Source: Spironucleus salmonicida (Eukaryota; Fornicata; Diplomonadida; Hexamitidae). From it: DNA of 64,000 nt. Positions 50,434 through 60,203 of this stretch are shown one piece after another; positions within the stretch are counted from its first letter, which is position 1; the number at the start of each line of letters is the position of its first letter. The notes beneath the pieces are model-generated. The model had not been told where the DNA came from. It did no database searches and saw nothing but the letters and a program-made list of their open reading frames with translations. The position numbers were made by a program, and so were the translations under genes. Where the stretch lies: positions 310,001 through 374,000 of the forward strand of contig CM035319.1 in the NCBI GenBank assembly GCA_000497125.2, in the 5' to 3' direction.

Positions 50434-51828
50434 ATGATACGGCGAAATTAGCAAAGCAAACTTTACTCATCTAGAAATTCTGTTAGGCCGGTTCAATTTA
50501 CTTTAGAGTAGTAATATGAAATTAGGAATAAAATATTAAGCTAAATTTGTACAAAATGTGGCTAGTTTGTTGTAAAACTAATCGATGATTTTAATCATTA
50601 GATTTATATTCTAAAATCTAATAACACTAAAGATTTAATTGATCCTGTTGAATTATAGAATGGTAAATTTTAAGAACTTATATCGCAAAATTTTTAGCTT
50701 AATTAAACAATTTCATTTTTGGAAAATAAAATAACCAAGATAGATGAGAATAAATGCAATTAGACAAAAGAAATACTATTTACTAAATAATAAAATAAAG
50801 TTTTATCCAATAGACTGAATAAATAAATGTTAGAGTTGAGAGATTCTAATAAGGCAACTGTTTTAAAATATGAAGAAAAATTAAGTTCAGCATATTAATA
50901 AATAGATAATTAAAATCAAACTATAAGACATATGACTCAAGAAATAGAAAAAGTAAGTAAAAGATATAACAATATTCTTAATGGTACAAACGATGATAAA
51001 GCAAGTGTCACTTATCTTCAACAGTTGATAAAAGATACTAATTAATAGCTTCAGTAAAATTTCAAGGAAATCTACCAGTTAAAGATTTAGCTTCAGAACT
51101 ATAGTATAATGGAATAAGAACATTAAAAACTAAGTAATGAGCATAAATATATGTAAGGTTAAATTTAAAACCTTAAACATGATTTACTTGTTAGTTAAAA
51201 TAATTATTAAAGAATGGTTTAAATTAATGATAAATTTAAAGATAGTTTAGATCTATAAAGTAGCCAAATAATAACATAATTAAACTAAATTGATCTATAC
51301 AGTGAGTAGATAGAGACATATGAAAAAGAAGTAGAGTCTTTAAGCAACAGTCAAACCACACACTTTAAAATAGATATAACAAAGGTAGCAAGCAAAGATT
51401 TTGAATATATTACATCGCCAAAGCAACCTATAGTTGGGAATATTACTGATGCTGAAAAATTATTTCTATAAGAGTATTCTGATATATTCATATATAAGTT
51501 TGACCGTATGGTTTTTTATAACTAGAATAAAAAAGTACTATTAGATGAATACTATTCAATTCGCGACTAAATTTTAAACGTTAATATTCTTAAATAATGC
51601 GGAATACCAATAAATATAGCAGTTAGAGCAGCAAATGAAGAGAAATATTGTTTAAATGCTGCTTTATAATATTTATCTGCCAATAATACCATATATACGT
51701 TAGTTCATACTTAGTTAGAATAAAATGTATTTGGTTAAGTTGTTAAAATGATATTGGCTTAATATAAGGTTGGAATTTCAAGAAATTAGTTCTGGGTTAA
51801 GCTGGATACTAATATTTAATTTATATGA
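50434..51828 (+). CDS. coiled-coil protein with N-terminal CxxC, 464 aa
   Basis: ATG 50434 to TGA 51826, divergent from beta-adaptin with 59 bases between ATGs. After a basic N-terminus comes a CTKCGQF motif (about residue 40), then a long Gln/Glu/Asn/Lys-rich coiled coil (about 85-320). The C-terminal part, of about 140 residues, is globular and aromatic (YSDIFIYKFDRMVFYNQN). A structural or tethering role is likely. No homologue recognised. Confidence 0.65.
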
Positions 51829-52047
51829 TATTTAGGTATTTTTTTAATTAGGCCTAGAAAGTATTCAAGTATTGTCTTAATAAATATATTACAGTACTAA
51901 ATTTGTTTTAAACTATAAATATATAAATGTATGATTTTTATTTTACTTTAATATTATATTAATTTTCTTAAGCCTTTATTGCTTGAAATTTATAAAATTT
52001 TATAAAAATAAATATGTAGTATTATATAAAATATTATATAAAATTAA

Positions 52048-52482
52048 ATGAACTTTATCCAAACACGCCTTGTAAAACCACTCTCTCCCACATAGAAGTA
52101 CCTTAAATCAATAACATCAGATAATAATGACCTAATATCTTAGTAAATTTCATAAGATTCAACGTTTCTTAATAATCTTATTGCCCGCCTCGCAGACTCA
52201 TTTAATTTCCTTCAGAAGCGTCAAAATTTACTCATTAAAAAAGTAAGAAATTAAACACTAGAAATTTAAAAGAATTAAACTAGAATTAATGAACTTTTGG
52301 ATTATTGTAAAGTGCTTGAAAGAGAAATGCATGCGAAGGCTCTAGTTTGTGTAAAAAGGGTCAACTCAGCGATATGGCATTTAGAATCTCTACATGCATT
52401 TATAGATGAAGTCAAGTTAAAGCGTGCAATTTTACGTTTCAAAAAAGTCCTTGAAAGTAGGGCCAAAGATGGTGATAAATGA
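52048..52482 (+). CDS. hypothetical helical protein, 144 aa
   Basis: ATG 52048 to TGA 52480. Basic and helical: a central heptad region (NLLIKKVRNQTLEIQKNQTRINELL) and a C-terminal half rich in Leu/Val/Lys (VKLKRAILRFKKVLESRAKDG). No known domain; the C-terminal part has fewer TAA/TAG codons than the N-terminal part. Confidence 0.6.
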
Positions 52483-52621
52483 TAATTTGCTAGGAATTGA
52501 TTTTATAATATTTCGTAATATGCGTAATATTATATTACTTTAAAAACATGTAATAAAAGAAGTGATTCAAAAAAGTATAAATCTGTTATTATATAATAAA
52601 TGATGAAAGTAAGTATTAATA

Positions 52622-53044
52622 ATGATAAATGCTTTTACTCGCATCGTGACAACAGGTTTATGCATAGTGGCAGGATATATTTGTTTGCAAACTTTATATG
52701 TTAAATATAAACTGAAAAGTATTCATTTTTAATTTGACTCATTGTCTTCTTAAACACCATAAAAATGTATTGTATTTGTTTCAGATCCATAAGCCTGTTA
52801 TTGGTGCTTGAAGTAAGCTGAACTTTGGAATGAGTAAACATAAAAATTTATAGATAATAAAGGCTATACCTTATTAAAACTAAATGTTTCGGATGGTATC
52901 CTACTAGCGCGAAAGTTAAAATTGAATCATTTTTCTGGATTCCCTGTTACTTTATTTTTTGATATAAATAGTGTGGAAGCTCAGAGGATTTATGGTGTAT
53001 TTAATATGAAAAAGCTAATCAAAACAGTAAATTAAATAAAGTGA
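52622..53044 (+). CDS. membrane-anchored thioredoxin-like protein
   Basis: 140 residues, ATG 52622 to TGA 53042. An N-terminal hydrophobic helix (about 4-26) is a signal-anchor. The thioredoxin fold has an active-site CYWC (59-62) in the strand-helix context CIVFVSDPQACYWCLKQAEL and the cis-proline loop GFPVT (106-110, Pro108). It probably exchanges disulfides in the secretory pathway; the CYWC dipeptide is not the classic CGHC or CGPC and its redox potential cannot be judged here. Maf1 follows 37 bases downstream. Confidence 0.75.
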
Positions 53045-53081
53045 TAAAGTAATATTATATAATATAATAAATCAATCTAAA

Positions 53082-53774
53082 ATGTCCGAAAAGGACTTCT
53101 AAGAATTAATAGAAGCAATCACTTCACATTCGGCAAATGGAGTTGAAATATAATCTAGGATCCATGTATATTCATCTAGAACAGCTGATAATAATTATTT
53201 GCCCAATACATAAATTTTAAACTAGCAAAATAGGCCATCATCATTAGTGTCGTTCTCACCAACAGAGGTTATGGCACCTGCATTCTCTAATAATACAATT
53301 GCTGCTGCTTCAAAGACGTTTAATATACTTGTATAAGCAATATCATAAACATACTATGAAATTGACGATATTCTAATAACACCTTAAATGTTATTTTCAG
53401 TAGAGTATTCATCTGCAATTGAAGCTACTTCAGCCACATTAAGAGCTGCTTTAAACAACTCCTAAGAAATTATTTCTTATTTTAAACTTATTGTTGCATC
53501 TATTTGTCCTAAACATCATTCACATGTATTTACCATAGACTTTTAAAATTCATACAATTTTATTGAGACAGATGGAGGAATATGGAGTCAAAATTATCTA
53601 TTCTGGAATTATTTAACCAAAAAAGTTTTAGTTTTCACACTTGTAGCATTAGCTGAGGAAAGCTCAAGTTCTGAAGAAGACAGTGATAATCATAATGAAG
53701 ATTGCACAAAAAATCTACCCGATAACCAAATTGATAATGTTTTTGGTGATGCTAAATTTTTTACATTCGAGTGA
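53082..53774 (+). CDS. MAF1: MAF1, repressor of RNA polymerase III
   Basis: 230 residues, ATG 53082 to TGA 53772. The C-terminal MAF1 signature is visible: GGIWSQNYLFWNYLTKKVLVFTLVAL corresponds to the family's aromatic W-S-x-x-Y-F-F/N element before the NKKLKRIVF strand, followed by an acidic Ser/Glu tail (EESSSSEEDSD) of possible phosphosites. MAF1 binds polymerase III and shuts down tRNA synthesis on starvation. The N-terminal and middle regions are weakly conserved by eye. Ends FTFE. Confidence 0.7.
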
Positions 53775-54014
53775 GAGTAAGTATTAAAATTCTCTTAAAA
53801 TATTAACGTGGTTGATTACGTTTTAATTAAAATAATATATTAAAGAATTCATAATATATTATGTATTATCTTACAATTCAATTCCTCTAATTGTAATGGC
53901 TAAGTATGTTTTATTTTGAGGAGGCAGGCGGCGGGATCCCTGTGTCCCACCCGTGCCACTCTGAACCGTAACTTCTACTAACACACTAGAAAGAGTACCA
54001 AGCAAACCGGCATC

Positions 54015-54110
54015 ATGCCCGAATCCGCCCTGAAGGTCGCCTACGGCTTCCTCGTAGCAGTTCTCCTCGGTCACTGTGTCTCCTTCTTGGCACACAGGAC
54101 CTCCCAGTGA
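54015..54110 (+). CDS. possible 31-aa membrane microprotein, right copy
   Basis: Identical in translation to the left copy at 46314-46409. ATG 54015, TGA 54108. Same caveats: one hydrophobic helix, no homologue, may be chance. Confidence 0.25.
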   Translation: MPESALKVAYGFLVAVLLGHCVSFLAHRTSQ

Positions 54111-54132
54111 AGTACTCCGGCACTGTCGTTAA

Positions 54133-54660
54133 TCACTCGTTCCGTAACACATAGCCTGCTCGCTCGACTAGAGGAGCTAGGGCATCCGCGGCCTTCCGCA
54201 CGACCGCACGCACCTTCTCTCCCACACAGGGTACCAGCCACAACAAATCCGTTATACCAACCGCTGCCAATACCGCCCATCCTCCTAGCAGCTCGGACGC
54301 CACACCGCACGCCCCCAGCACAGCCAGCCGTAACTCCACAGATAGGCTGTTCCAGCGGGCGTGCATCCTCCGTGCGCTCTTCCCAAGTGCTATCAGCTGC
54401 ACTGCAGTAGCGTATTCCGCCTCCTCTGCTGCTGTGCCGTGCGCGGGGACCATGGAGAGCACCCTGGCGTAGGAGACCAACAGCGCCAGCCCAGGCCCCC
54501 AACCACACTGCCACGCCAATACGACTGGCACCTGTAACATGATGGCCAGTGCACCGCACCGCCAGCTCCCCTGTGATACCCGAACCCCCAATAGACACAT
54601 GCCGCGGTATTTCCGGCAGACCCGCCGCTCCAGCCTCTCGCCCGGAGTCTCACCGAACAT
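54133..54660 (-). CDS. hydrophobic GC-rich protein, right copy
   Basis: Right copy of the gene at 45764-46291, identical in translation (175 residues, ATG 54660, TGA 54133). Divergent from ITPA with 25 bases between the ATGs. Identical copies mean the pair cannot be told apart by short reads, so any expression data would be summed. Confidence 0.5.
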   Translation of the reverse strand: MFGETPGERLERRVCRKYRGMCLLGVRVSQGSWRCGALAIMLQVPVVLAWQCGWGPGLALLVSYARVLSMVPAHGTAAEEAEYATAVQLIALGKSARRMHARWNSLSVELRLAVLGACGVASELLGGWAVLAAVGITDLLWLVPCVGEKVRAVVRKAADALAPLVERAGYVLRNE

Positions 54661-54685
54661 TTGTGTGGTTCGTATCCCGCTCCAA

Positions 54686-55255
54686 ATGAAACCAGTCTGT
54701 CTTGTAACCGGGAACGCACACAAGATTGCCGAGTTCGCATCCATGGCGGGGGGCGTAGATTGGATCAGCCATTCACTGGACGTTCCCGAGCTGTAGGGTT
54801 CGCCGGAGCAGGTCGCCGCCGCTAAATGCCGTGCAGCCGCCGCGCTCTACGGGGGGCCGGTTGTAACGGATGACGTGTCGTTGTGCTTTGCAGCCTTCGA
54901 CTACAAGCTCCCAGGGCCGTACGTGAAAGACTTCCTCACCAGCATGGGTGCCGGTGGCCTCGTGCGGATCCTCTCGGCTTTCGAGGACAAGCGGGCCTAC
55001 GCACAGTGCATCTATGCCTTCTGCGAAGGCCCCGGCGCCGAACCGCTGCTCTTCTCTGGCTAGTGCCACGGGGAGATGGTGCCCCCGGAGGGAGTCTCCA
55101 GTTTTGGTGCCCTCAGCTACGATACAGTCTTCAGAGCCGACGCAAGCGGCCTTCGCTACGCAGCCATGACCATGGAGGAGAAGAACCGGATCTCCCACCG
55201 TGGGCTCGCCGCCGCGAAGCTGATGCCCTTCCTAGTGGGGCGGTAGGCCCAGTGA
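54686..55255 (+). CDS. ITPA: inosine triphosphate pyrophosphatase, right copy
   Basis: Right copy of ITPA, 189 residues, ATG 54686 to TGA 55253, ending VGRQAQ. Translation is identical to the left copy, including the TAG-coded Gln residues. All HAM1-family motifs are intact in both copies, so both should be functional. Confidence 0.93.
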
Positions 55256-55268
55256 TGTCCTTCCTCAC

Positions 55269-55907
55269 TCAGTAGTCCCACCAGCGCAGCCCTTTCTACC
55301 GTCGCGTCGGCTCTTCCCTGGGAGCTTGGAACCGCTCCGTGCTATTCAGGGTCAGTTGGGCGCTCCGGGACCGCGAGTTCTTGAAGCCCTGCACTACGTC
55401 TCCTGGGAACTCGGCAGTGCCAATTGCTGGTGGTACAAACCGTTCTGCTACGCTGCGGAAGTCCGCTGCGCCGACTGTCCTGGCTAGGAACTTGAAGCTG
55501 CCCTCCACTGCCTACCTGCCACTAAACTCGGTCCTCGTGGTGCTCTGCATACTGATCTACAGATCACGGGTCTATGGTGTGACGACTGTGCGATTGACCC
55601 GCGGCCTCTGCACGGCGAAACTGACAGTGTGGTAGGACGAGGGCCCAGGTAGCTTCTACCCCCTCGCGATGGCTGAGTCCACGAAGGTGCTGCGTCGTGA
55701 CATCGTGGACATGGGTATTGAGCGGTTTACTTCGGGCTCGCGGAGACTGTAGCGCGTGGGCGATACCGTCTTGGGAAGGGTGAAAGGCACCCGCTGTGAC
55801 ATCTCAGCTGGGAATGAGTCCTCTGGACTCTTCTTGTCCTTTGCACGCGGCCTACCTGACATCGTAGCAGGGATCTAGGGGAGCTGTGTAGGCTCATTGC
55901 TAATCAT
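55269..55907 (-). CDS. PG-rich (STPGR/SHIPPO-like) protein, right copy
   Basis: Right copy, 212 residues, ATG 55907 to TGA 55269; identical to 44517-45155 in translation. The block extends 72 bases upstream of this ATG before identity to the other arm ends, so the proximal promoter is duplicated but not the distal region. Confidence 0.6.
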
Positions 55908-55979
55908 TACTGTTTAGAGGTATTATAACATATATTATACACAGTGTGCCGTCTTAGTTTTTCGGGATACTGGCAGCAG

Positions 55980-56395
55980 AGATAAAATGGAGTCTAAAGT
56001 TGGAAGCTAGATTGAATTTCTATTATGTATTTATAAGATTGGTTCATTGTATGACTGTCCTCATTACTTATTCTTGGTTTTATCAATATGTTAATTATTT
56101 ATATTATAATGTTAAAAATTTAGTTTAAGTTTCATGATTTGAATATTACAAATTTTATTTGTAACGCAATTAATGTTTTATTGAAAGAATTAACTATATT
56201 AGATATTCACCAAGGAATTTTTTAATAGAATTTGTTTATTAGGGGAATTATGAGGTAATTACGAATATTACAAAAATATAACCTTATTAATAAATAAAGT
56301 AAAATGAAAATATAAATTAAACAAATTCTAGTGATATTATTTTATTAATATTTATTAATAATACAGTATGTTAGAGTAATCTAGAATAATTTAGA
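55980..56395. other. AT-rich spacer of the right arm
   Basis: About 415 AT-rich bases between the block and the 60-residue gene. A 50-residue frame at 55988 (MESKVGSQIEF...) has TAA/TAG codons but no support from the other arm. Nothing else seen. Confidence 0.45.
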
Positions 56396-56578
56396 ATGAA
56401 ACTTGATGTTAAAGAAATATCTACTCGGTCAATGTAGGGTTCAATTAACATTGCTTCCGAATATTACACACCAACATAGATAGACGAGCTCTTAACACCT
56501 TGGTTGCTAACGCCTGCGCCATAGATAATATATAACCCTCTTGATTAGTCCTTTTGTAGCTACAGTACCATCGAATGA
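56396..56578 (+). CDS. 60-residue conserved protein, right copy
   Basis: ATG 56396 to TGA 56576. Paralogue of the gene at 43106-43288 with the same length and the shared motif YTPxQxDxLxTPWLLTPxPQ followed by an Ile-Ile-Tyr or Leu-Leu-Tyr. Identical length and frame after deep DNA divergence is good evidence that it is a real gene. Soluble, Pro/Thr/Leu-rich, ends in Glu. Function unknown. Confidence 0.7.
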
Positions 56579-56818
56579 CGAATATATAATATTATAGATA
56601 CGTTAACTACAATATATATATATATAATTTTTTAATCAGTTTATACATCTAACAGTTTACTAGCCTTTAGCTGCCCTACATTTTCTAAAAATACCGACTT
56701 AACGAACTATCCTCTACTCAATGCATCCCACCCGCCGCCGTTGTGTAGGCAAACTTCGCATCGTACCAATATAATCCACTTAGTTTATACCATTCCGTTC
56801 ACCCTAGACTCCCCTAGA

Positions 56819-57268
56819 TCACCATCCTAACGCCGCCAGCACCTATTCACAGAACCACCGCAGCGCCCTCTCCAAGTCATCTACTCCCTTCCGATCGAAC
56901 CTCTGCACCGCTAGTATCTCCTCCGCACCATACCCCACAAACTCGTCCCGTGCCATATCCGCTGCCCTGCAGAACCACGTGAAGGCGCTGTTGCCGACCC
57001 CGAACACGGCGAACTGGAGACCCCTCATCTGGGACCGGAGAGCATAGTTGCCGCGTAGAACCTCGAAAGATTTCCTGGCCAACGAGGGGTGCTGACCGTC
57101 GAAAAAGGTGGAGGTCAGATACAGCAGGGGCGCTTCCGGGCGCAAGGCCGATGTTTCGTGGATCGACGATAATGTTGAAGAAATATTACTAGACTTTAGC
57201 ACTGATTATAATAATACTGCTGCCGCAGCTGTATACCCTCGTTCTGATGCATACACAATTTATATCAT
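56819..57268 (-). CDS. flavodoxin-like protein
   Basis: 149 residues, ATG 57268 to TGA 56819. Strand 1 and FMN-phosphate loop IVYASERGYTAAAA (4-17), loop LYLTSTFFDGQHP (about 55-67), flavin-shielding AVFGVGNSAFTWFC (about 92-105) and a C-terminal helix: the order of a single-domain flavodoxin of the cytochrome P450-reductase/NOS type. It carries electrons on FMN; a likely partner would be a ferredoxin- or NAD(P)H-dependent oxidoreductase, none of which is nearby. The first 30 codons are AT-rich with TAA Gln, the rest GC-rich. Intact version of 42519-42908. Confidence 0.8.
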
Positions 57269-57410
57269 TTTTAATAATTATCAAATTATGTATAATAATT
57301 ATAAACTTTATTGTAAACATATACAATTATTAATTGTAATTAAATTATATAATATCTACTATACTTAAAAATAGTATTCACATTATTATACATTACAATA
57401 CGTAAATAAA

Positions 57411-58058
57411 TCAATCAAAAACAACATCGCCTAGCACTAGTTTTTCGCTCTTCTCATCAGAAAAGTTTTTTGCAGCCCCCACTTTCTCATTGGCCTCGCC
57501 TAGTAGCTCCTGCATCTGCTCGTCTATCCTACTGCACGGAATGACGAGATCCGCGTTCCGCGTTAGCTTCTGCACGAACTCTATCTTGAAGTCGCTCGAC
57601 TTGCTAGGCGCCGTTTCCTCAGTTTCCTCGCTAAGCTCACCGACCTCGTTTTTGACACCACATTCGGTTCCTTTCGGGGCGGGGACCAGGTTCTTGGCGA
57701 TGTGCACTTTCCGGAATTCTGCTTTCGCGATTTCGGCGATTTCGGCGTTGTCCAGCGTGACACCAATGAGATCGAACTGCTGCTGCAGCTGCAGGATACG
57801 CGCGTTCAGCCACAACTGCTCCTACTAGCTCGGCGTAAACTTTGGGAATTTGGTGCCCTGTGCTGACCCCGTCCGCGGCAGCTTCCTGGCCGCCGAGTTG
57901 GGCCTCGAAATTTTTCTTGGACTGAAGTTTTGAGAATTTTGGGGCTGCACCATCGGCGCCAACGGCGATTAACGCTCCACTGGCTTAATTTCGATGTCTT
58001 ATAAGTCTTGTATTGCAAGGGATGGTTTGACGGTTTTTGAGCGTGAGCAGCAGGACAT
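57411..58058 (-). CDS. hypothetical protein, 215 aa
   Basis: ATG 58058 (MSCSRSKTVKPSLAIQDL) to TGA 57411. First half basic and Ser/Pro/Arg-rich, second half helical and acidic: a Gln-rich stretch (WLNARILQLQQQF), an AEIAEIAKAEF helix and a Glu-rich region (GELSEETEETAPS). GC-rich compared with flanks and with only a few TAA/TAG codons. No domain recognised; two alternative frames are also open over part of it, but codon bias favours this one. Confidence 0.55.
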
Positions 58059-58216
58059 TTAGGTGAGTTCAGAAAAGTGTTAAAACATATAATAATTATT
58101 TTATTTTTGTGAAATAGTTAATAATAAATCCATATGTAGAAGTATACTTTAATTCTATGGAATTGTTATTTAATTATATATAAAATTAAGTTGAATTAAA
58201 AAATTTCCAATCTAAA

Positions 58217-58963
58217 ATGGATAAAATTACATACGAACGTGAAGTTTATGGGGCAATGTTTACTTCATGGCAGTTCTACATATCGATGGTCATTAGTTTT
58301 ATCACCAATAGTATCATAACTTTGTTCAAATCCATCCTATTTAATAAAGTGCATCATGGTTTGTAGAGATACAGTTTCAAGTAATAATTACAAAATTACA
58401 TTTTAAATTAATTAGAACAGCGCGATTTTTTCTCAGTATATGTCAAAATGCTTCTATCTTTTCTGTAATCATTACCTATTTCATAAATAATTCATATTTT
58501 TGTAGCCAAGGATTGTATGATATAGCTTTTAACAAAGAACTTACTTCTTTATATTTTCATATTAGCATATTATGTATTTTCGTTTTACACTAAAAAGTAA
58601 TAGCTGCAGCTTCCTTTTAAGTCATCTTTTTTCCTAACAATTTCAAACTATATGATTTTCGTTGTAGTATTTTTCGCATACTATTATTTTACTTAACGTT
58701 TGTTAACTTATAAAAATTTAACATATGATATTATATACTTATCATTTGAATTTACGTAGCTTTTTAAAACATTTTTTGTTATTTGGATGATACGATAAAA
58801 CTAAATGAGGGTTAATCTAAGTAAAATGTATGACATACCATTTTATGAAAATTACAAATAACATATTATCTAGACATTAAATATTTTGAAAAAATCTTCA
58901 ACAGTTAAAATTAATTTTGGATAATGTAAATCATTATAAAATTAAGAGTTGTAATTTGAATGA
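58217..58963 (+). CDS. multipass membrane protein, 248 aa
   Basis: ATG 58217 to TGA 58961. Four or so hydrophobic segments (about 15-40, 82-100, 112-132, 145-170) alternate with charged loops; the C-terminal 60 residues are hydrophilic and Lys/Gln-rich. Several TAA/TAG Gln codons. A four-helix ER or endosomal membrane protein is plausible; no family recognised. Confidence 0.6.
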
Positions 58964-59212
58964 GAATTTATTATTCAAGATAAATATCTTGAATAAACTA
59001 AGAATACAGTATGAAAATATATCAATTTCGTTAATGTTTTAATTGATAACTGTTTTTGTTGATAATGTATGATATTAAGGAAAATTATATGAAATTCTAA
59101 GAATTAAATACTACTTGATATTAATTGAATGAATAATAACTCTATTTATGTATATTATCATATTGACATTTATATATAGTAATAAAATAAACGTTAATAA
59201 ATTAATAGTAGC

Positions 59213-59800
59213 TCACATCTTGGCGTACCAGTCGAGGCCTCTAGGCTCAAATGGCTTGTCGGCCATGCACACGGGGCACTTCATGGGGGCCTTGGCGCCG
59301 ACGTGGACGTAGCCGCAGATCATGCAGATCCAGGTCGTGTCGTCCTTCTGGGCGAAGACGCTCTCGGTCTCCACGAGCTTGACCAGGTTGGCGAACCGCT
59401 GGGCGTGGTCGGCCTCGATCTTGGCGAGGTTGCGGAACAGGGCTGCGATGGCGGGGAAGCCCTCGTCGGCGGCCACCTTGGAGAAGGCGGGGTAGGCGTG
59501 CTCGGCCTCCTCGGTCTCGCCGGCGACGGCCAGCTTCAGGTTCTCGAGCGTGGTGCCGAGCTTGCCGGCGGGGTAGCAGGCGTTGATCTCGAGGTCGCCG
59601 CCCGCCAGGAAGGAGAAGAGGCGGAAGGCGTGCTGCTTCTCCATCTCGGCGTTGTTGGCGAAGATGTGCTGGATGTAGGGGAAGCCCTCGTCCTTGGCCT
59701 TGTTGGCGAACTGCATGTAGCGGTTGAACGCCTGCGACTCGCCCGCGAAGGCCTTGAGCACGTTCTTTTCGGTTTCGGAACCCTTGATTGACTTAACCAT
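59213..59800 (-). CDS. rbr: rubrerythrin
   Basis: 195 residues, ATG 59800 to TGA 59213. N-terminal ferritin-like diiron domain with Glu21, the ExxH of EMEKQHAF (Glu54, His57), Glu residues near 97-100 and EADH (Glu129, His132). The C-terminal rubredoxin domain has Cys159/162 and Cys175/178 (CMICGYV, CPVC). It reduces hydrogen peroxide in anaerobes using electrons from rubredoxin or NADH. Rubrerythrin of bacterial origin is known in diplomonads, so transfer is likely. The gene is very GC-rich, with no TAA/TAG codon, and its antisense frame is fully open but meaningless. Confidence 0.97.
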   Translation of the reverse strand: MVKSIKGSETEKNVLKAFAGESQAFNRYMQFANKAKDEGFPYIQHIFANNAEMEKQHAFRLFSFLAGGDLEINACYPAGKLGTTLENLKLAVAGETEEAEHAYPAFSKVAADEGFPAIAALFRNLAKIEADHAQRFANLVKLVETESVFAQKDDTTWICMICGYVHVGAKAPMKCPVCMADKPFEPRGLDWYAKM

Positions 59801-60203
59801 TTGAAGGAGTGGTATTTTTTTTAGTATTGTATACTGTATAGCAATACTTTAATTATAACAATAATTAATAATAATCGCTTAGAAAAAAATATCAAAGTTT
59901 TATTTTATTGTTATAATATTGTTTCATTACTATTTTTACACAGTATACAATATTGTATATTAAAATTATGATAATATAATTATATAAATTTATTGCTAAG
60001 GTTGTTTAAATATTAAAGTTCTAATAAATGTTTTGTCGTTATGTTATTATTTGAGTAATATAATATAAAATATTTCAATTCTTACAATACGTTTCAACTT
60101 AACACAAATATTTAATTCAATATGTTTTATTATAAGTTTATAAACATATATATTTTTGTATTCATACTATATTATTATATTGTATTATAGATAGTTGATT
60201 AAA
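59801..60203. other. intergenic, AT-rich, between two divergent genes
   Basis: About 400 AT-rich bases between the rubrerythrin and UBA2 starts, with several ATAATATT-like tracts. Apart from the CCACTCC element next to rubrerythrin (59808-59815), no signal was recognised. Confidence 0.5.
59808..59815 (-). promoter_or_regulatory. ACCACTCC element before rubrerythrin
   Basis: On the minus strand ACCACTCC ends seven bases before the rubrerythrin ATG, close to the TTTCCACTCC element of ribosomal-protein genes. If the gene was acquired laterally, it has gained a host-type element. Confidence 0.4.

Larger units (their letters stand above)
53881..55979 (-). repeat. GC-rich inverted duplicate block, right copy (2,099 bp)
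   Basis: Inverse copy of 44445-46543 with the same three genes in mirror order. Identity starts and ends abruptly in AT-rich flanks that are not shared. The distance between the two copies is about 7.3 kb of single-copy DNA. Confidence 0.9.

Noticed and set aside
53906-55255. Very long plus-strand frame running from 53906 into ITPA, suggesting a larger fusion protein
   Set aside because: In GC-rich DNA with one stop codon antisense frames stay open. The upstream part is antisense to the hydrophobic protein and has a Ser/Thr/Ala/Pro-rich shadow composition; ITPA's own ATG at 54686 fits the family start.
59303-59791. 162-residue plus-strand ORF inside rubrerythrin
   Set aside because: A Gly/Leu/Val-rich shadow of a GC-rich gene whose minus-strand product is unmistakable.
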